Counted from the first letter of the stretch, positions 41,001 to 54,131 are shown. The stretch is DNA of 64,000 nt from Hoplostethus atlanticus (GCA_034670405.1 JAXDDX010000011.1:5624001-5688000), one strand, 5' to 3'. Made by a program: numbers and translations. Notes: generated from the letters alone by a model not told the origin.

Positions 41001-44000
41001 AGAGCCTGCTCAGCTTCAACACGCAGCCTGTCGGCCACAGACACCGCCACCTGCAGGTCACACTGGAACTGCTGCCACTCTGCTCTCTCCATCTGCCAGT
41101 CAGAGGGGAAATCCACCATAAAATTGAAGTTATTTCTTCCATCTTATACAAGTCTATTTGTGGCCATTAAGTAAGATCTTTACTGTCCCGTAGCACAAAA
41201 TGATCGTGATATATCTGCAGGGGGTTTGATGAGGGGCTGCTGATCAATACCAATGGCTCAACGATTACTTTGCCAAGTGTTGTTTTCTGGCTTTCAAAGC
41301 TTTCCGGCCTCTACTCTGTTTTGGAACAAAAACTCCACACCCATTTGAAATTCAAGGCACTCCTACCTTTACTTTTAATGAACAAAAACACCTCAGAAAC
41401 TAAAGGCAGAAAATATTCCAATGAAAATATCTGCACATTTGTATTGTTGGTAAGATAAATGAGGTGCAGTGAACAGATGGGAAACTCAAAAGACAAAAGA
41501 CACCTGATTCAACATCCAGCACACGTGGAGTGTGTGTGTGAATCAACAAAGCACTACAATGATACAGTCTAATGCAAACATATCCAACAAATAGGGACTT
41601 TGCATCATCCCACAGGGAAACCAAATAAAACAAAACACTGTAGCCTTGGTTGAGTTCATTGCCTTTGAACGTTACACCATTTAACACTGTGGTTAACACA
41701 TAACAGTGTCTGAGGGAAGAGAAACCTTCCAGCTGTGCAGGCAATCAAACTGCTTATCACACAGTAGCAGAGGGGTCCCACTCTTTGCTGGACATCTTTT
41801 TCCAAGACATTTTTCTAACACATTATCAATCATGGTGTGCAAAGATAAATTTAAACTCTTCTACTGGCTTAGGACTCTGCTAACAAAGTCTTTACTGTTA
41901 TATCCACATTGAGTTTACTGAAGACTGAATGACAGTCTGCCTGTAATAAAGGTTCAAGTTATAGACAGGAAATCCCATGTATGGGCCTGTTACAAGTTTG
42001 TGTCTGGGTGAAACTGCTTTTGGATCTGTAGCGTCTTCCTAGATATTTCTTCCTTGTCCTGCTCTGTCGGTGGCACGGGAAGATAGGAATGAGAGATGGG
42101 CAGCTTGAAATGGGATTGCAAACAGGGATGTGAGGTGTGTTGTTGGTTTTAATAAGATTTAAAGTTGTACAATTTTCCTTTCATTAGCACAGGCCTATAG
42201 ACATATACTCTGAAAAGGACAAACATACCAGTCAGTCGAAACAATCACAAAGCACCCCCAACAGTGTGGGCACGCGTCCTTGCTGCAGTTACCCATACAT
42301 GAGTGACAAACTAGGAAGGGAGGTTTTGTCTCTGACTCACCCTTAGTGTGTCCTTCAGGCTGCTCACCTCCTCCACCAGCTCATCCCTCTCTCTTACCAA
42401 CCGCCTGAGCAGCTCTGACAGACAAGACAAACACACAAGCACACAGCGCTGTCGAGTTTAATCTGGCCACTGTAGTCAGAAATGAGGAACTAATCCAATA
42501 TACTTCCTGGAGAAATCATGGTACCCAGATTACAGTTACTTTGACAAATATGGGTGATTACTTGTTGGATTGCTCAGATTGCTCAGATTTCAACAAGGTG
42601 AAAAAGTCAGTTATATAATGGTTGATCATGGCTGTAAATGATAACATTAAAATTACAGTCTGTACCTTGGACTAAATTGTCCATTTAACTTTAGATTCTA
42701 TATTGACAGAGTAATCCAAAAGTAATCCAGTGGATTATACTACAAATCACAATTTAAAGCAGATAATCAGTCATTTATAACAAGTTACATTTAGGTAAGC
42801 ACACATAGGCTTATATAACTATACTTCTGAGGAAACTCCATTGATTTATATTCATTTAAATGCCTAAACTTTAGTATAACCCCATTTGGAACAATAATCC
42901 TAGAATGGCCATTTGATCCTCATCTTCCTGTAAGGACTTTTGTGTGTTGTGTTACATTAAGCAAATACTTCGGACACAGATCATTACATCTGGTGTTACC
43001 ATGCATCCAAGGTGACCGGGCTGTATTTGGACAGAGCAAAACACATCAAATCCAGTTGAAAATGCACCTAAGGCACACTGAACATCTAAATCACCCAAAC
43101 AACAAAGTGTAAATGCAATAAATGTGTCTCCAATCCACATATAGCAACTATGTAAAAGGAAATAAACTAAACACAAAGATCCACCCAGGAAGGACATGCA
43201 AATCAAATAAGTGGCAAGCAGCTTGGATAGAAAGATACTTGTCAAAAATGGATTGTGGATGGAAACAAGCAAAGTGTTAACTGGACAGATATTATGAGAC
43301 TATTATGAACAGCAATCTGAGGTTTTTGTGTGGCAGAAAAAAGAGAAATGTGATTTCAATTTGTACACCACAGTCACATTTTGACATCAGGTGTCAATGT
43401 AATTTGCTAAATCATGTCTGGAGGCAATCTAGATATGAGATGCATGTTCATGCCAGGTGTGAAGGCAGCCATGTAAAGCAATGCCTTCATGTACACCAAC
43501 TAACTGACCTCCTTTGGTTGTTCGCAGCTTTGGCAGGGATGGACCACTCCACAAACCTCAAGTGTTTTCATGTCAATAGCTTTTTTCTTTTAAGCTATAA
43601 GCAAGATTTTTATTGCCCCAGAGTACAATATAATGTATCTGTGGGGGGCTCATACTATTACTTTGCCAGGTGCTGAGATTTCTGGCTTTCAAAAACACAC
43701 TTTCCAGCCTGTACTATCTGCCCATTGGAATTTCAAGATACTCCCACATTTTTCAACCGCTCAACAATGGAGGACAGAGCTACAAGCTACGAGTGAACAG
43801 TGTTGTGAGACATTGAGGGCTAAAAGCCGATGACAAAGCGCTGTTACTATTATAGTATGTTACATTGTGATATTACCTCCTTCATATTACCACTAGATGT
43901 TTCTGCTGGATTTCTGCTCTAGTTAGCTATCTTACTTGTCTCTCCTAATGTCTCCCATCTCCTCTTACAGAGACTTGTGTAGGAGGAGATATGTTCTATT

Positions 44001-44604
44001 GATTTTGTTGCAATTGCTACTGGTTGTTGATAGAGGTCATAAATGACTTAATTCCCCTTTAAGAAAAAAAAAAAAAAAGAAAGCAGTGTGGGTGTGGAGG
44101 TCCTACCTACTGCTCCTGTGGTAACATCCTGGCCGGGGCTGAGGCCTAGCGAGGCCCGGTAGTGCTCCATCAGACTGAGCAGAACCAGGGTCATCTCCTC
44201 CCCAGCCCTCTCTGCTGCTGCCTGCGGCTCCAGCCCGCTGTCCCTCTCCTGCCAGCTCTGCTCTGAAGGGGAACCCCTGGACGGCAGCGGGGACACCGGG
44301 CTGGCGAGGCTGACCGAGTTCCCTGCCGTCTTTCCGCGCCTTGCTGCTGCGTCGCTCCCGGTGCTCTCGGGGGAAGCGGCACTGTCTACGCTGATCACGG
44401 CCCACTCTGAGGGAACGGACATTTTTTGTGCCCAGTCGGTGATGGGAGAGGTCGTGGGAGGGGTGGTGCTGCGGGCAGTCTCGGGTGATGGTGTGCCTTT
44501 CTGCGGCGCCTTATTGGTGGAAGCCGAGGAGCATAAGGCCATGGCGGTCAGCTCTGCTTCTGAAGGCGTGGTAGGAGGCGTGTGGAAGAAATCTAAAGGA
44601 GAAC
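38064..44604 (-). CDS. cytospin/SPECC1-family calponin-homology protein (5' end unresolved)
   Basis: Coding exons in transcript order: 44604-44107, 42414-42341, 41092-40431, 40348-40261, 40110-40035, 39946-39907, 39131-39035, 38854-38738, 38449-38390, 38153-38064. All phases agree, giving 599 residues from the first resolved exon. The N-terminal part is Ser/Thr/Pro-rich ([18 protein letters not shown]). A predicted coiled coil follows ([20 protein letters not shown] onwards, Glu/Lys/Gln-rich), with the cytospin-type EWxxFQxDLQ motif. Then RSWSLSRLP, and a C-terminal type-2-like CH domain: [59 protein letters not shown], ending [11 protein letters not shown]. Cytospins link actin and microtubules. 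It is shorter than SPECC1 and SPECC1L, so it may be a distinct paralogue; I give no symbol. The first codon(s) lie further upstream. Confidence 0.85.
39180..39400. repeat. dispersed repeat, copy A
   Basis: Shares GATCAATACCAATG, ATTACTTTGCCAGGTGC and CTGTTTTGGAACAAAA with the copies near 41150-41370 and 43585-43760, in the same gene and same orientation. No coding capacity. Probably part of a transposon family. Confidence 0.6.
41150..41370. repeat. dispersed repeat, copy B
   Basis: Contains TACTGTCCCGTAGCACAAAA, GATCAATACCAATGG, ATTACTTTGCCAAGTG, CTGGCTTTCAAAG and CTGTTTTGGAACAAAAACTC, aligning with copy A (39240-39400) with moderate divergence. Confidence 0.6.
43585..43760. repeat. dispersed repeat, copy C
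   Basis: Contains TTACTTTGCCAGGTGCTGAG and TTCTGGCTTTCAAAAACAC, and GGAATTTCAAGATACTCC matching the AAATTCAAGGCACTCC of copy B. The element may extend to about 44063, where AATTCCCCTTTAAG could be an end. Confidence 0.55.
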
Positions 44605-47600
44605 CTGGGAGAGAGAACAGAGTGAAACAGAAGAGGAGGTGCAAGAAAGATAAAGCGATAGATGGAAAGGAGGTGAGAGAATACTGCTGTCGTGAGCTAA
44701 TTTTAACTTTAAAGATATCGAACATAGGATGCATTTCGATGTGGCGAATGCACAGCTTTTCGCTGATGCAGATGTAAGCAGTCAGTGTCCTCTCCCTTAT
44801 TTGCTGTGCTAGGCTGATTGATGCAGCAAAGAGCTTCTCCTGCCAACGTTGGCTGGCAAACACACGCTGATCCCCCATGTGGCCCGATCCACGGAGACAG
44901 ACTACGACTGGATCTACTATCGAACAGGAGCTCTCACAGCAACCACAAGGCAATTACATCCATAGGCCATAGTGTCCGACAGAAAGCCTCTAAAAAGGTT
45001 TGTTTCAGGAACTGTGAGAAATACGGTCCATGCATATTAACAGGTTGGCCCCAGGATCCCAGGATCGTGACACATCCTCTTCATCTGGGAGATAATGTCA
45101 GCTGTCCTTTACAGGGAAACAAAAAGCAACATTGGAGATACGCCACTTCTGCATGACATTGATGACATGCTATTTCTGGAGTCTATTGATTATTCACACA
45201 TGCAGATGCAGACAGGTTAGACTTGAGAATTTTCTCATCCTTCCCTTCCTTGTCCTTGTCCTGGACTGCAGGATTCTGCAGACTCAACATTTCCCTGGCA
45301 GGGGCATGATGTATTCTGTGTGGCTACGGCAGTGTGCTATTCTCATCCTAGCCTGAGTCCACTTCCTGCATACTGACAGCCGAGGGTGGAAACTGAGACG
45401 CAGTATTTAAAACAGCTGTAAAGGGGAATTAGAGTTAGCGAATGAATGAGTGAGTGTTTTAAATTGGGAAACAAGGAACTTAAAGCTGCACTAGGCAAAT
45501 TCACACGTTGGCAGCCCCACATGGCAGCGAGAGGTAACTGTTTGAAACTGAAGGACTTCAATACCCAAAAATCTTGTAATGTGTCATCAGTAAACCGCAC
45601 ACAGCGCACTCATGTTTACCAACCCAGCCAGTCTGTGATGCTTTGTACCAAAGGATATTTGGAGAAAAAAACGAATGCAGCTTTCTCTGGACAGAGCGCT
45701 CGCTCTCCGCTGTTTAGGAAACCATTTGTATTTTGCAGTTTTCCCGGAGGTTTCCCTAGAGTGTCCTTACCCAACACCAGAATTTCATTTGGGCAAAATG
45801 TATGGCATCTCATTTAGGTGCCATACAGGTGCATTTAGGTGGGGCACTATTCTCTGTTGCAGCTCCACTTTGTGATTGAAGCTGATGAGACGTGTATATT
45901 TTCCCAGAAAAATCGTGCCCAGCGCATCTTTAAAAAAGGAATCAGATAACTCAGTTGAATGAAGTACACAGGTTTCCATTTCAGTTCCATTTTTGTAGCA
46001 GTGGGGGCATACTTAACTTCACTTTAGGAAGCTTGGCTATCTATCATGGGATGTGCATTGCAATTTATGTTGACATCCAGTTGATATGTTGCTTGTTTGG
46101 GGTAAAACAAATGTATATGATGAATTTAGACTGTAACTAGGCAACTAGCACTATGGGCCTTTCTCTCTTGAATGAATACATAGCAGTGTTGTCTTTCGCA
46201 AGCTAAAACACATAATGGAACGCTGCCTCTTAAAGAACACAAGATACTGACTGTGGGAACCAGGAAGAGAATAGTCTGAAAACTATTCTGTCTAATAGTT
46301 TAATAGACCGAAAGGGGACAATCAGAGCATTCATGCAAGAAACTAGCCATACAGTGTGTGTGTGTGTGTGTGTGTGTGTAGCCCCGGCTTGAAAGTCACA
46401 TGCATTCTAGGATATTATTGTAAGTTATTAGCTGACTTGACATATAAATCAAGTGTCTTTTGAAATGAGCACTGAAAATCAGCCATTTTTCCATAGTGTT
46501 TCAAGATGAAACCATTCTACATATTGGTATCCTGTTTGAATGTGTGGGTTTGTCTTTGCTTCTCTGTTCAGGTGGGGTACCTGTAGAGCCATGGTTGTCC
46601 TTGCCAGCGTGGTTACCCATGATCCAGCAGGGCTAAGTAGCTGGATGGGCTCTCCCAGTGTCCTTCACTTTCTCCTCTGTCGTTTCAGGCCCACTGCTGG
46701 TGGATGGGGAGGAAATCGCTACATCAATATTTCAACAATATGACTCACTGCTTCATCAGAGCAAAAAAAGAATCTAGGCACTACCTGATGATGTCAACTG
46801 AAGTCTCACAAGTCCTTGCTTTAAGAAATCTTTAGCCCTAATCTTGGTGGTGGGACCCCAGGCAGGATCCCTTTATATGAAAAAGGGGTAAAAAAAAGAA
46901 AAAAAAGAATCCTGATTAAAATTGCAGGAATTACATGTGATTGCCATTTTGATGATAAAATATTAATATAAAAAAAATGGCAATGGCTTCTGGACAGCAC
47001 AAAAGCCACTGTGAAAGTCATGCTGCCTGCCTGCACTGTTATCATTGGGCAGCTCACAACTGCTGCTTAATTCTCAAACCCACAAGAATGAAATGTTGTA
47101 CAATCTAATGGAGAATCTGTTTCTATACAGGCCCAGGTAGATCTACCTATATGGAGTCAAAACAAGAAAAACCTATAATAATTATAACTACAATTATCCC
47201 ATAATAGGCCTAAATTGTAGGAGTATTATCGCAATATGGTAGTGATACAATAAGAAAAATACTATAAAAGTACACTAAGGTCATTATAAACCCAGTCTTG
47301 AGTAACACAGACACAGTATAAGTCACAATAGTAATATTATAGTATTTTTTCCATGAGGCTATCTGACAATAACAAAATGATTTAAGGCCATTTTAAAAGC
47401 CCTTTTAGAAATCAAGGTTGTCAGGTACCATCAGGCAGGGTACCCCATCACTTGACAACCTTGAGTCTAAATGTAATCACATTGACGCAGACATACGTGG
47501 TTACGCACACGTGGTTCGTAACCTGTCTAAGGTGCTTATCCTGCATTCCTTAACCATTGTCTTTACCTAAATGCCGTTCCCACTTAAGACTTATGATTCG

Positions 47601-48343
47601 TCTAATAAAATGCATCCTTATTGAAAAGTGACGTAGGATTCTTGAGGGATGATGCGGAATTGAGGAGACGTGGTGCTGATCAAAAGTTGTTTTGACTGGT
47701 ACCTTTCAGTCTGCGGTATTGTAGTCTGTGTGGAGTATGTCGTGTGAGCACAGCCCTCTTGTGTGGAAACAACGTAACGCCAACCTCCATTCCCTAATTT
47801 GGCAATTTAATGTCGCCTTGCTTTAAAAGCAAACATACATACCTCGTAGGACATGACTCAAGACCTTTTACAAATCAATAGTGTTCACTGGTAAATTCGG
47901 CTATCATAAAATCGACCAAGAGGCAGTTTATTTCAATAACATGTTAACTTAAAAATGGTTCACGCTGCTCGCTGCCTAAGACTAACAGGCGAACCGATTC
48001 TAAAACTTATAATTTGAATGTATACCTTCTTCTTGGTGTACTGTATGTATGCCGAATTGAAGAATGGTCCCTAACATTCGTAAAGGTCTTAAAATATACT
48101 CTACCAGGTGCGAATGTGTGTCGATAAAAAACGCAACTTTAAAATGCCTGATTGTTGAATGGAGTTTGGCGTCAGACCCCTCCAGACAGGAGAGAACGAC
48201 CCGTATCAGGGCAAGTGTGCGGATTTTGTGTGCGATGTTTTGGTTGTGGCCTAAGTTGCAGTTGCATCCCACCAACAACACTGCACACTAAAGATGACAC
48301 ACCACAGTCAACGTTAACCTCCTGATTCATTCATTCATCCTAC
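44605..48343. other. probable 5' intron(s) of the cytospin-like gene
   Basis: No coding exon could be placed with confidence. The region contains a GT microsatellite (46354-46379), a 12-bp inverted repeat (47412-47423 with 47453-47464) and AT-rich DNA. An additional 5' coding exon of the minus-strand gene could be hidden here, because the exon at 44604 begins in phase 1. Confidence 0.4.
46354..46379. repeat. (GT)n microsatellite
   Basis: About 13 GT units. Confidence 0.95.
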
Positions 48344-48397
48344 CTGCGACTGTCCGGTTTTCCTCTCCGGTTGTCTCGCCCTTGTCGTTTCCTTCAT
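48344..48397 (-). other. candidate first exon of the cytospin-like gene
   Basis: On the minus strand a good donor (CGCAG|GTAGGATG) follows an ATG at 48397. That frame reads MKETTRARQPERKTGQSQ and ends in phase 0, which does not fit the phase-1 start needed at 44604. A second frame fits the phase (ENRTVA then GSPLDFF) but has no ATG and an upstream stop. So it is either a non-coding exon or is followed by an exon I did not find. The surrounding 48350-48640 is GC-richer, like a promoter. Confidence 0.35.
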
Positions 48398-49299
48398 CCA
48401 GTCCCCCCCCACCCCAATTTCACCGGTAGACTTGGGCAGAGTTATTCATCATCATTTTCTTTATATCCAATAGCCCATATTCACCGCGAGGCTGTAAAGA
48501 ATGCAGCCACCGTCCATACTTTAGCGTCCAATTCCCAACTCTTCCTCGGCTTTAATTCCAATGCGACAAAAAGGAAGAGAAGGGGGAGAACAAATTGGTT
48601 GCGCAGCGGCTGCACCCCTAACCCACGACGCAAGTGTTAGCAGCATCGAGGTTATTCAGGGATAGGCTGGGCACATGCGGTGGAAAAGCTACGCATGGAA
48701 GGCGGTTGGAGTAATTATCTTTTGTTAAATGCAGGTGTGGCGGCGGCCAGGTAACAGGTTAGAGGCTTCACGCGGTCTCGAGCCGTCACGTCTCACATGT
48801 CTGTCATGTCGCGCATGAAGTGAAATGAAAACAATCCGCTTCATCTTCAACAGACGAGAAGACAAGACGGCCCGTGGAGGCATGCTCCATCCATTAAAGG
48901 TTCTCAAAGTGGGGCCCGGGGGCCTCCAGGGGTCCCGAAGCAAAATGAGAGATAGTTTGCTTTTCCTAGAATGTATAAAAGTTTCAGTAAAATGTAAGAC
49001 GGGCTATTTTGATCACTCTCCAGTTCTCTTAATCATATCTGACATCATCTCAAATGTGTCCCGTGGTCTAATTTATTTGGGGTTGTTTGACATGAAAGAG
49101 TTTAGGAGCCTCGGCTCTATTATGCCAATCTAAAGGCTCGTGCTTATTTTTCTATGGTGGGTTGAAGTGGTCTTGTGGATGAAAACGATGGAAGGAAAAG
49201 CACAGCTACAGAAAGTACCGTCCAGTAGTTAGGGTGGCCTCTAGTGCCCATTTACAGAAGTATTTATATGTATATATAAGTATATATATATGTAGGTGG

Positions 49300-49490
49300 G
49301 TGAACTGTGGCTTCTATTTTGTCTTTGGTTCTATTTATTCACTGTTATCTGTATTTCTTTTGTTCCCTTGTTTTATTTTTTCATTCCATATGTTGTGCAA
49401 TTTCTCCCTGTTTTCACGTCACACACATTGTAAACTCTGTTTTTAGAAGTTATATGTAAATAAAGTTTAATATTTATTATTATTGTTAAA
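49300..49490 (+). mobile_element. possible retroposon 3' tail
   Basis: The T-rich segment ends in GTAAATAAAGTTTAATATTT followed by ATTATTATT. This polyA-signal-plus-short-repeat ending is seen in fish LINE/SINE copies. No ORF is visible. A 3'UTR of an unrecognised gene is the alternative. Confidence 0.35.
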
Positions 49491-51617
49491 CCGTGACCTC
49501 CAGCAGGCAGTCCTCTTAGGGCAAAGGACTACCGATATAAGCAAATATCAATTATATTTTCAGAAAATGAATGAACGGCCATATACTCACATGACCTACA
49601 TCAGTTTGATTTCATATCATAACGTTTTATGTCAGCCTAAAAGGCAAGTAAACAGGGAAAATATATATTCTGCAAATAAAAAGGTAAACTGATTTATGTA
49701 CGTTTACTCTTCCCTACATCCTCCTTACATATGGAAGGCTGGTCCTATTCTAGGAAACTAATGCCATGTTTGTTGGGCTTGTTTACCTGCAGGCTATGCC
49801 ACTATAGTAGGCTGGTGCCAACTGCCACTGCATTCACATTCACAACAATTTAGATATTGTTCAAGCTCAAGCCTTGAACAGTGGGGAGAATAATAATGTG
49901 CTAGATCTGATTTGAAGAAAGGAGTTGTTTAGGCTATAAAATGCCTGGGTAAAGCTTTAGTGAATGCTCTCTTGTCCAGATGGGAGTGGATCCCGTTGCC
50001 TCTGTCAGAGCAGCTTTCTGACAGAGATAACCTGTCTGGTCGACCGAAGGAATGGCACTCAAATGATCCTTTTCAAGGGAGGCGTTTGTATAAAAAGGGA
50101 GATCTGGTCTCATTCAGATGAATTTGAAAGTATGGGTGAATGCAACATGCAACAGGATAGATTGGTCTCCTTGGTTTTAAGTAATAATATTAACAGTTAC
50201 AAACTCATACAGCTCAGACTTTTTTATTAAAATTCTAGTTAAATACAAACAGAGTTAGAAATGTGGTCATTCATTAATTGTGTGTAATCTATATAATGTA
50301 TACCATGGTGACTACATGTTTTCATGATTGGGCCCCTTGGTAAAGGAGCAAAGTTTCAATGCCACAGGACATTTGAACATCATTGCCAGTCAAGTTGCAG
50401 TCAAGTTTCATGTAGGAACTTAAGTATAAAAACTGCTCAACCAGGGGTAGGTCTCATCCTTTCTGGTGTGTACACATACAGGCGTCTTGGGAACAGAACA
50501 GCCTCATTACAAAGACAGTGTACAACGTTGGTGTATTTTTAAGGTCTCTGCAATGCAGGCAAGGGTCAAGAGAAGCAGACAGTTTTCAGCTTCCGGCTGT
50601 TTTATGCACCATGCCCACACGTTTTCTCAGTGACCCAAGCCTCTGCAGAATCATCTTCTGCGTAAAAAATCCCACCCTCCTCCCTACCACTCATCCCACT
50701 CACTTATATTACCATAAATATTCGTCTCCAAAGCTTAAGGTGCTTTTAAACAACAAGCAAGCTGCTTCTTCTACAGATTTTTCCCAGAGTAAAGTTTTTT
50801 TCAACTTTCAAGAAACTCTGCTGGAATTAACGATTAAGTGCCTTGTCAAAGGGCACTTCAACAGTAGCCGTCGAGGGCGAGGAGAGGAGAATATTACTCA
50901 CTCACTTCCTTTAGCCAAATTTTCCAACACTGAGCTTTGGACTGGAGTATTTCCAATTAAAAGCCTGATTCTCTAATCTTCAGGCAACCACCTTCCCAGT
51001 CTCAACACCAATTCCTTGATATATAAAGTTAAATAATAATAAAAATGTAGCTGCGAGGGGCCATTTGTGGGGTCCAAGTGAATGTCCAATGATTTGACAG
51101 TAAGATTTCACATTTTGGTGAAAGTCCTGCAACTGCAGGTGAAATGGTGCCTGACGTGTTGCCATTTGAAACAGAAACATGGTAAATGGTAAATAGAGTG
51201 CAACCAAATGTGATCTGGCACACTTTTAAGCCCTTAGTATTTAGTGAAGTTTGGTTGCTCAAACATTTCAGCGTTAAGGAATTATGCATCCCTTCCTATT
51301 TGTGTGGCTTCACCCTCAAAATTTGGTCAAGATTGAGTCAACTTTGTACTAGCTGTGATATCGGAAGTCAATATACGTATGCTGTGTGCAAAAGTTTGTT
51401 AAGACTGGATCAAGTTTGCGGGAAAAATAGGTTTTGCATAAAATTCTAAATGGTGGAAAACTGTCAAGGTTGAAATGAAAACCAATATGTGCAATGGATT
51501 TGTGTCAGGGCACAGAATCTGAGGGGAAAAAACTTGTAGACCTTAGGGGTCCTGCAGTGTTCGGACCCCCTTGATTGATACAATTACTTAGCTGGCTAGC
51601 AAGTTAAGTTAATCAAA

Positions 51618-51652
<35 letters not shown>

Positions 51653-51739
51653 AGCTAGCAAGCTATAAAGTTAAGTAAATCAAATTGTGCAGTATTAGCA
51701 AGTTTTAATTAAATAGCCTATCTATCTATCTATCTATCC
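51618..51739. repeat. two (TATC)n microsatellites in a duplicated context
   Basis: Arrays at about 51618-51653 (9 units) and 51719-51739 (5 units). Each is preceded by a similar segment (GCTAGCAAGTTAAGTTAATC against GCTAGCAAGCTATAAAGTTAAG), indicating a local duplication. Confidence 0.85.
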
Positions 51740-52441
51740 CTAGGCTAATTGGTACAGCAGTGTCATATCTTGTCTATCAAGTAGATTTCATAAACTAGAT
51801 AAAGTGCATGGTCTCTTGCTCTCTTGCCTTAAGAGCCACATGTTCATGTTCACCAATATAGACTGAACTAACCAAAGGCTATTGTAATTCAACACAGGAG
51901 TTCTGCATGGTGTATTTTCACTTTTAAGTTATTATACACTAAGCTCGTGCTGCACCAGGCTAACAGTTTATGTACTGATGTAAAGCTAATTTGTTATCCA
52001 GATATATAGGCTATACTGTACTACACAGCACCAAGAGAGACTGTTACTTTACTTTATTTTATCCACTTTAGTGTGTATTTTTTATAAGGGTCTTAAGAAA
52101 TCACATGCACCTTTGTCAGATTCTATCATATGCAGACTTTTTTTTTTTTTGTTTGAAAATGGCGTCTGGTGTAAGCTGCCTTGATAAGAGGAGCCGAGCT
52201 GTCGGCGGGCTCAGTAGCAGTAACTTAAAGAATGTAGTAGTGTAGTGCAGCGGGGCTTGGGAGACAGAAAAGGCTTCATCATGGGAAACTACGAATGCTC
52301 TGGCGCAGATGTTTCAGACGTGCAAGGCAATGAAGCTTTCCGCGGACACCAGGGGACGTGGTGGTCACCTTTTTTACTCAGTTATTACTCGTTTAACGTC
52401 GTCGCTCGCTTCAACCTAAGTGACCTTCTGTGAGGCGGAAG

Positions 52442-52459
52442 ATGTCAGCGCTGAAAAAG
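52442..52459 (+). other. candidate first coding exon (MSALKK)
   Basis: GGAAG precedes ATGTCAGCGCTGAAAAAG, which is directly followed by a good splice donor GTAGGG. This could be a short first exon of a plus-strand gene continuing right. No downstream exon could be joined. The frame does not fit the partial exon at 63974 (stop after three codons). Speculative. Confidence 0.2.
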
Positions 52460-52738
52460 GTAGGGCGTGTGTACTGTGGGTGATTTTTGGGGGGGCATTT
52501 AGCCCACCCTGTCATTGTTGTTATTGTTGTTATGAACAAGCGCGCGCGCCTTTATAGGTCCGATTTGTTTTTAGTCCACGTGAAGACGGCGCAGTGCTGC
52601 CAGCACGTGAATGGTTACTGGTAATTACTCGGGCGTGAATGAGTCACCTAGTAATTTGACAGCAGCATGGGTGTTTCCGGCTCCAATTAATCAATAGCCT
52701 TGAATGATGCGTTCTGTGGAGGAGTGTTTGCGTGAGTA

Positions 52739-52739
<1 letters not shown>

Positions 52740-52769
<30 letters not shown>

Positions 52770-52786
52770 GAGGATGGAGGTGGTTG

Positions 52787-52817
<31 letters not shown>
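52740..52817. repeat. paired (GT)n microsatellites
   Basis: Two GT arrays (52740-52767 and 52789-52817) are separated by about 21 bp, followed by a G-rich run (52817-52837). Confidence 0.9.
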
Positions 52818-52819
<2 letters not shown>

Positions 52820-54131
52820 GCGGGGGGGGAGGGGGGCAAAGCTATTTTTCCCTTGGTACAAGTCACTGTGAATGGAGGGGAGCCACAGCTTCTCCCTTAA
52901 GTTTCTTCCCCAGTCTCTAGTTAGTGCCCCCATCTTCCCATTGTGTTGCTCCCCTCCATTCAACAAATATGTGTGCCTGGAGTGACTCAGCTTTATTGTA
53001 CTATGTCCGTCATCCATCTTTTCATCTGTCACAGGTGTTACCATGGCTACTACAGACTCACTGCTGTCTTTTCTTTGAGAAGGACTCAGGTAAGAGGTGG
53101 GAGGGGTGGCTCAAGTCAAACCAATTGAGGAAATATCATTCTGGCCACTGGTGTGGAGCTCTGTTTTTTGTTTTATTTTAAACTGCATAACCATTTTAAT
53201 TTTATAGCTGGGGGACATGTGAGGGAATACAAGCAGTCCTCACATTTTGCAGTGGAATAGCTTCCATGTGCTTCTCAGGCAGTAAGTCTTCATAACTGGT
53301 GGTCAGTAAGTTCAGACCCAGTTGGGCTTGGTACCATGTCTGCTGACTAATAACACCATCAGTGAGTGAATTCAGAGACCTTAAATTAACCCTGACTCAA
53401 AACATAAAATCAACGCCACACAAGAGTAATTTGGCCCATGAGTAATGTAAAATAAACATGAGATGAAGAGAATTGAACCAGAAGTCTTTCTTTAAAGGTG
53501 CTCCTCGGGTAGAAGTACTGTGATCCTTTGCCCGATTCTAATTCGCACACATCTTATGAGTCCCAGACTGGAAAATTACTCACTACTCGTACTTGTAGGG
53601 GTCCGGTGCCTTGCTTTAAGGGAACTGCGGTGGAACCAACCTGATGCTTTTTAAACTGCAAATTCATAAATGAGTAATCCTTTTACACATTAATTTGAAA
53701 CTTAACTTTGAAACTTTGAAACTTACCATGTCGTGAGTACATGATATGTGTCTTAACCCCCTATGAAAGCAGTGTTGACGAGAAAAATAGGTATTTTTCA
53801 CAAGTTCAGTTTGTGTACAATTAAGATGGCTGCTCTGAATTGCCCAGTTTGTTCTGTTTATTCCCATTATTTCCACTGCGTTTGCTTGTCGGTGTATAAT
53901 TCATCAGTGCACAAGTGTTTTGAGCTCCGCTTTGAAGATTCTTTTTACACTGGGGCCTCCCCAGTTTGTTCTATTGATTGAATATCTAAGGTGGTGCACG
54001 TTTTCCCTGCCACTAATTGGTTGCTTCTTTGATGTGTTTCCATCTAGGCCAGAACACCATCCTAGCGTGATGGCTTTAGGATTTCCAGTTCGATCTCGAT
54101 CTTTTCTTGACTGCAAGGTTTGGCATTGGCG

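Larger units (their letters stand above)
48400..52441. other. intergenic/upstream region without recognised genes
   Basis: No supportable coding exon. I see a retroposon-like tail (49300-49490), a possible hAT-type terminus near 48899 (GGTTCTCAAAGTGGGGCCC), TATC microsatellites (51618-51739) and an AT-rich remainder. 51040-51570 has the look of an interspersed repeat (AGCTGCGAGGGGCC to GTGTTCGGACCCCC) but its family is not recognised. Confidence 0.45.

Noticed and set aside
48725..48943. Minus-strand 72-aa frame near the cytospin-like 5' region
   Set aside because: No start context, splice site or similarity; overlaps a possible hAT terminus.
51618..51739. Regular TATC repeats with unique DNA between, CRISPR-like at first glance
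   Set aside because: Simple 4-bp microsatellites in a vertebrate genome; no repeat-spacer periodicity.
52245..52433. 62-aa frame starting MQRGLGDRKGF
   Set aside because: No domain, no splice support and no similarity recognised; likely chance.
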